DNA of 7,855 nucleotides from Pirellulaceae bacterium (GTDB lineage: Bacteria; Planctomycetota; Planctomycetia; Pirellulales; Pirellulaceae), in the NCBI GenBank assembly GCA_020846515.1, contig JADLDX010000046.1:1-7855 (forward strand), written 5' to 3'. The notes beneath the pieces were generated by a model. That model worked only from the letters and a program-made list of their open reading frames with translations, had not been told where the DNA came from and ran no database searches. The translations under genes were made by a program, and so were the position numbers. Shown here one piece after another: positions 5,960-7,855 of the stretch. The stretch's first letter is position 1. Every line of letters begins with the position of its first letter.

Positions 5960-7362
5960 GCAGATTTCCTCTGCTGGTCTGGATCCGTCTCATCCACCTT
6001 GCGGGCGGACCGCGGTTTCACCGGCATGCCGCGGATGATTCCCGAACGTTCTAGACTACCGGCCAAAACAGCCACGATTTCGCTAATGCCCAGAGTGGCC
6101 TCGCGCAGTCGTTCCATATGTTGGAAGCCACCAAAGCTCTCGCGCACTGCCTCTTCGACCTTCTTCAAGTCGCAGGTGCTGGTAACCAGTCGATCGATGG
6201 ACTCGGTTTGTCGTACCAACTCTTTTTGCTGGGCATGCATGACGCGTGCTTGATCGCTGAGCGTGATCTGCCATTGCTGCCAGCGCGAATCGACTTGACG
6301 GCCAGCTTCCTGCTGAATTTTTTCGATCTGCTGCGCGTGTTGTGTCAGGGATTTATCCAGTGACTCGCACAACGCAGTTCGCAGAGCATCGCTGCTGACA
6401 GAAGACCAGGTAGCCCATTGCTTTTGTGATTCCGTGATCGAACGCGACCAAAGCGTCGCTTGCTGCTCCACCAATTGATGAACCGCGCTGACCAGGTCGT
6501 CGGCCATTTGACGCACCGGCGCCAACAAGTCTTGTTCGGCCTGGCGCGCATCGCTACCCAGGAATTCGACGAGATTGTCGCGCACGACCTCGTCCATGCG
6601 CGACAGCAGATTTGTTTCGAAGCGGCTGACCGTGAACTGCACGAAGATGGCGACGATGGTTAAAACCAGCGCGATAGCTGTGGTATCAAAGGCCACGAAC
6701 AGACCCGAGGTCATTTGTTTGAGCGCGGCCTGTGACTGACTGGCCAATAACTCGGTGTCCAGTTGACCAAGCGTATCGGAAATACCAATGACCGTGCCCA
6801 AGAAGCCCAACATGGGCATGGCCCAAGACACGATACGCACAATCGCATAACTGTCATGCTGCGCATCGCCATCGGCTTCGGCCATATCGCGAATGTCCGT
6901 CTCCAGCAAACTATGCTTGCCGCGTTTTATCTGACGTTCGATGATCTCCGCGACGCGTCGACCGATCCAACTCTCACGATAAGCCTCGGGCAACGACAAC
7001 CAATGCGCCTCCAACCATAGTGAACGTTGGTTGCGCGGAACCTCTTGGCCTTCGACTACCAATCTGTCAAGAGTTTGACCAACGACTTGCGTGACACGGC
7101 GCTGGGCGAATGCATGCTGCATTTTGATCGCCATGCCCACGACGGCAATGAAGAACAGCCACACAGACGCTTCGGCTACCGCGTGACACAAGCAGTAGCG
7201 CTTGAGCAGTGCATTGTCCAGCGGTCCATAGATCAATAGACCGTAAAACAGCAAGGTCAGCACGCTGCCAATGATCACCGCTGAGAGCAACGGTAACTCA
7301 AAACTGGCGCGTGGTCGTGACAAAAAGAATCTACCCATACTTGCCACCATCTGCTTGTGCAT
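5956..7362 (-). CDS. MotA/TolQ/ExbB-family proton channel protein with long helical tail
   Basis: First gene of the operon; 468 residues from the chosen ATG. Membrane helices lie at about 22-46, 61-81, 172-198 and 219-245, with a cytoplasmic loop between the second and third. PMLGFLGTVIGIS (183-195) and GLFVAFDTTAIALVLTIVA (220-238) are the two hallmark segments of the family, including Thr190 and Thr227/228 where ExbB/TolQ keep pore threonines. Residues 250-440 are a long, Gln- and Trp-containing helical tail that should lie in the cytoplasm. The frame continues upstream to a TTG at 7497, but the extra 45 residues look non-coding and that DNA has an inverted repeat. ATG at 7362 is the first ATG. 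ATG at 7338 has a better Shine-Dalgarno (GGTGG, five bases upstream) and is a real alternative. Its stop overlaps the next start as ATGA. By family knowledge it forms the ion-conducting ring around the ExbD-like helices. Confidence 0.92.
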   Translation of the reverse strand: MHKQMVASMGRFFLSRPRASFELPLLSAVIIGSVLTLLFYGLLIYGPLDNALLKRYCLCHAVAEASVWLFFIAVVGMAIKMQHAFAQRRVTQVVGQTLDRLVVEGQEVPRNQRSLWLEAHWLSLPEAYRESWIGRRVAEIIERQIKRGKHSLLETDIRDMAEADGDAQHDSYAIVRIVSWAMPMLGFLGTVIGISDTLGQLDTELLASQSQAALKQMTSGLFVAFDTTAIALVLTIVAIFVQFTVSRFETNLLSRMDEVVRDNLVEFLGSDARQAEQDLLAPVRQMADDLVSAVHQLVEQQATLWSRSITESQKQWATWSSVSSDALRTALCESLDKSLTQHAQQIEKIQQEAGRQVDSRWQQWQITLSDQARVMHAQQKELVRQTESIDRLVTSTCDLKKVEEAVRESFGGFQHMERLREATLGISEIVAVLAGSLERSGIIRGMPVKPRSARKVDETDPDQQRKSA

Positions 7363-7373
7363 CTCACCGGAGT

Positions 7374-7390
7374 AACGCTGGAACAGCGTT
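7374..7390. promoter_or_regulatory. Inverted repeat just upstream of the channel-protein start
   Basis: AACGCTG (7374-7380) and CAGCGTT (7384-7390) are perfect 7-bp arms around GAA. It lies 12 bp before the ATG at 7362 and would fall in the mRNA leader or at an operator. It also argues against the upstream TTG start. Confidence 0.45.
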
Positions 7391-7533
7391 GCCTCAACCC
7401 CATTTGGCTTATCTGGCTTATTGGGCCTACAAACCTGGCTTGTGTACCGTTCGTATCCGACGCAGAGAAACGTTTGGTCGACTGCGCCTGGCTGCAAACC
7501 GGTCTATTGACCCGCGCGGAGTGTGCTATGCGA

Positions 7534-7559
7534 CGCCTTCCGCGTAAAGGCGAATTTTT
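7534..7559 (+). terminator. Terminator-like hairpin followed by a T-run
   Basis: CGCCTT (7534-7539) pairs with AAGGCG (7547-7552) around a 7-base loop, followed by AATTTTT. The shape fits a short intrinsic terminator on the plus strand, yet no plus-strand gene lies before it. It could end an unseen leader RNA, act as an attenuator for the gene at 7779, or be chance. The stem is only 6 bp. Confidence 0.35.
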
Positions 7560-7571
7560 CACATAGCTTGA

Positions 7572-7593
7572 TCAATGCTTTAGCTAGCATTGA
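7572..7593. promoter_or_regulatory. Perfect 8-bp inverted repeat, candidate operator
   Basis: TCAATGCT (7572-7579) and AGCATTGA (7586-7593) are exact inverted copies separated by six bases. The low GC content and symmetric spacing suit a dimeric repressor site better than a terminator. The palindrome TTGATCAA (7568-7575) overlaps its left arm. Confidence 0.4.
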
Positions 7594-7720
7594 CTTATTT
7601 CGTAGGGTGAGGTCAGGAAGTGTCGAACTTGAATGTTTTTGTATTGACAGTTTTGGCTATTCGGGACACGCTGGTGCAACTTCACTGCGGCATGGAATGT
7701 CCGTAGGTTTGGAGTGAGCA

Positions 7721-7737
7721 GCGGCGATGGATGCCGC
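7721..7737. promoter_or_regulatory. GC-rich inverted repeat upstream of the right-edge gene
   Basis: GCGGC (7721-7725) and GCCGC (7733-7737) flank GATGGAT, about 41 bp before the ATG at 7779. It may form a leader hairpin or binding site. The arms are short, so chance is possible in this GC context. Confidence 0.25.
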
Positions 7738-7766
7738 CGACTTATCAATAGCAAATAATTTGTGGC

Positions 7767-7773
7767 AAGGAGG
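7767..7773 (+). promoter_or_regulatory. Strong Shine-Dalgarno sequence
   Basis: AAGGAGG, close to a full anti-Shine-Dalgarno match, lies five bases before ATG at 7779. It is the strongest ribosome-binding site in the window and is the main support for a gene starting there. Confidence 0.75.
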
Positions 7774-7778
7774 CCGTC

Positions 7779-7855
7779 ATGACTGCATCGCGACCATGTT
7801 TCGGGGGTGAAGTCAGATTACGAAATCTGCTCGAGCGAGAAGTGTGTGTAGGAGC
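7779..7855 (+). CDS. N-terminal fragment of an unidentified protein, cut by the right edge
   Basis: From ATG at 7779 the frame is open for 25 codons plus two bases to the end of the window. It reads MTASRPCFGGEVRLRNLLER, then EVCVG. The start is chosen from the strong AAGGAGG five bases upstream. It is transcribed divergently from the membrane operon. The fragment shows no signal peptide or membrane segment and begins an amphipathic, Leu/Arg/Glu-rich helix. It is too short to assign a family. Confidence 0.65.
   Translation, partial: MTASRPCFGGEVRLRNLLEREVCVG

Larger units (their letters stand above)
7363..7778. other. Divergent intergenic region upstream of the membrane operon
   Basis: These 416 bp lie between the minus-strand operon and the plus-strand gene starting at 7779, so both promoters are expected here. 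No reading frame inside has a ribosome-binding site or protein-like composition. It contains inverted repeats at 7374-7390, 7534-7552, 7572-7593 and 7721-7737, and a 9-bp-period direct repeat TGGCTTAT at 7405-7412 and 7414-7421. A perfect TTGACA at 7644 has no matching -10 box at normal spacing. AATAAT at 7754-7759 is a possible -10 without a -35. Confidence 0.75.

Noticed and set aside
7363..7497. 45-residue N-terminal extension of the channel protein from a TTG start at 7497
   Set aside because: The start would be TTG without a good ribosome-binding site. The peptide is Cys/Pro-rich and unlike a membrane-protein leader, and the DNA contains an inverted repeat. ATG at 7362 or 7338 fits the family better.
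7644..7649. TTGACA as the -35 element of a sigma-70 promoter
   Set aside because: No TATAAT-like hexamer occurs 15-19 bp downstream (the region reads gacacgctgg), so the promoter is incomplete.
7523..7717. 64-residue plus-strand frame in the right intergenic region
   Set aside because: It has no Shine-Dalgarno sequence, no protein-like hydrophobic pattern, and runs through two inverted repeats.

Overview
The window looks like a chromosomal segment of a planctomycete, most likely Pirellulaceae-like. This is inferred from three things: the character of the L21 protein, a membrane-protein trio whose sequence style I recall from planctomycete genomes (an 'LFPFLAVLLCTVGAL' N-terminal membrane segment and an 'SPRGSRSAAQ'-type C-terminus), and long hairpin-forming intergenic repeats. 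No taxonomic search could be run. There are five supportable protein genes, one of them cut by the right edge, and no tRNA, rRNA, CRISPR array or transposase.

Layout. Positions 1-414 hold a tandem array of about 119-bp units, each able to fold into a long imperfect hairpin. The last unit is cut at its hairpin apex, four bases from the stop codon of rplU. rplU (419-733, minus) encodes ribosomal protein L21 and has a hairpin in its presumed mRNA leader. A 360-bp divergent intergenic region follows. Next is a plus-strand gene (1094-2809) for a 571-residue protein with a helical N-terminal half, a Gln/Thr tetrapeptide-repeat linker and a C-terminal domain that reads as a degenerate GGDEF domain. 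It converges, with four bases between the stop codons, on a minus-strand three-gene operon (7362 down to 2814).

The operon encodes, in transcription order, a MotA/TolQ/ExbB-type channel protein with a long helical tail (5956-7362), a 722-residue single-pass protein (3791-5959) and a 322-residue single-pass protein (2814-3782). Genes 1 and 2 overlap as ATGA. The stop of gene 2 sits inside the ribosome-binding region of gene 3. Both single-pass proteins have an ExbD/TolR-like N-terminal membrane helix, but only the shorter one keeps the acidic residue (Asp17). The longer one has Ala20 at that place. The same 16-residue signature occurs twice in the longer protein and once in the shorter one, which suggests one periplasmic domain type used three times. 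Together the three genes look like a proton-driven, Tol/Exb/Mot-like envelope machine with an asymmetric pair of rod subunits and no recognisable OmpA-type peptidoglycan-binding domain. This is the most interesting system in the window; its substrate or task cannot be read from the sequence.

The right end (7363-7778) is a divergent intergenic region with several inverted repeats. It leads to the first 25 codons of a plus-strand gene that has a very strong Shine-Dalgarno sequence and runs off the window.
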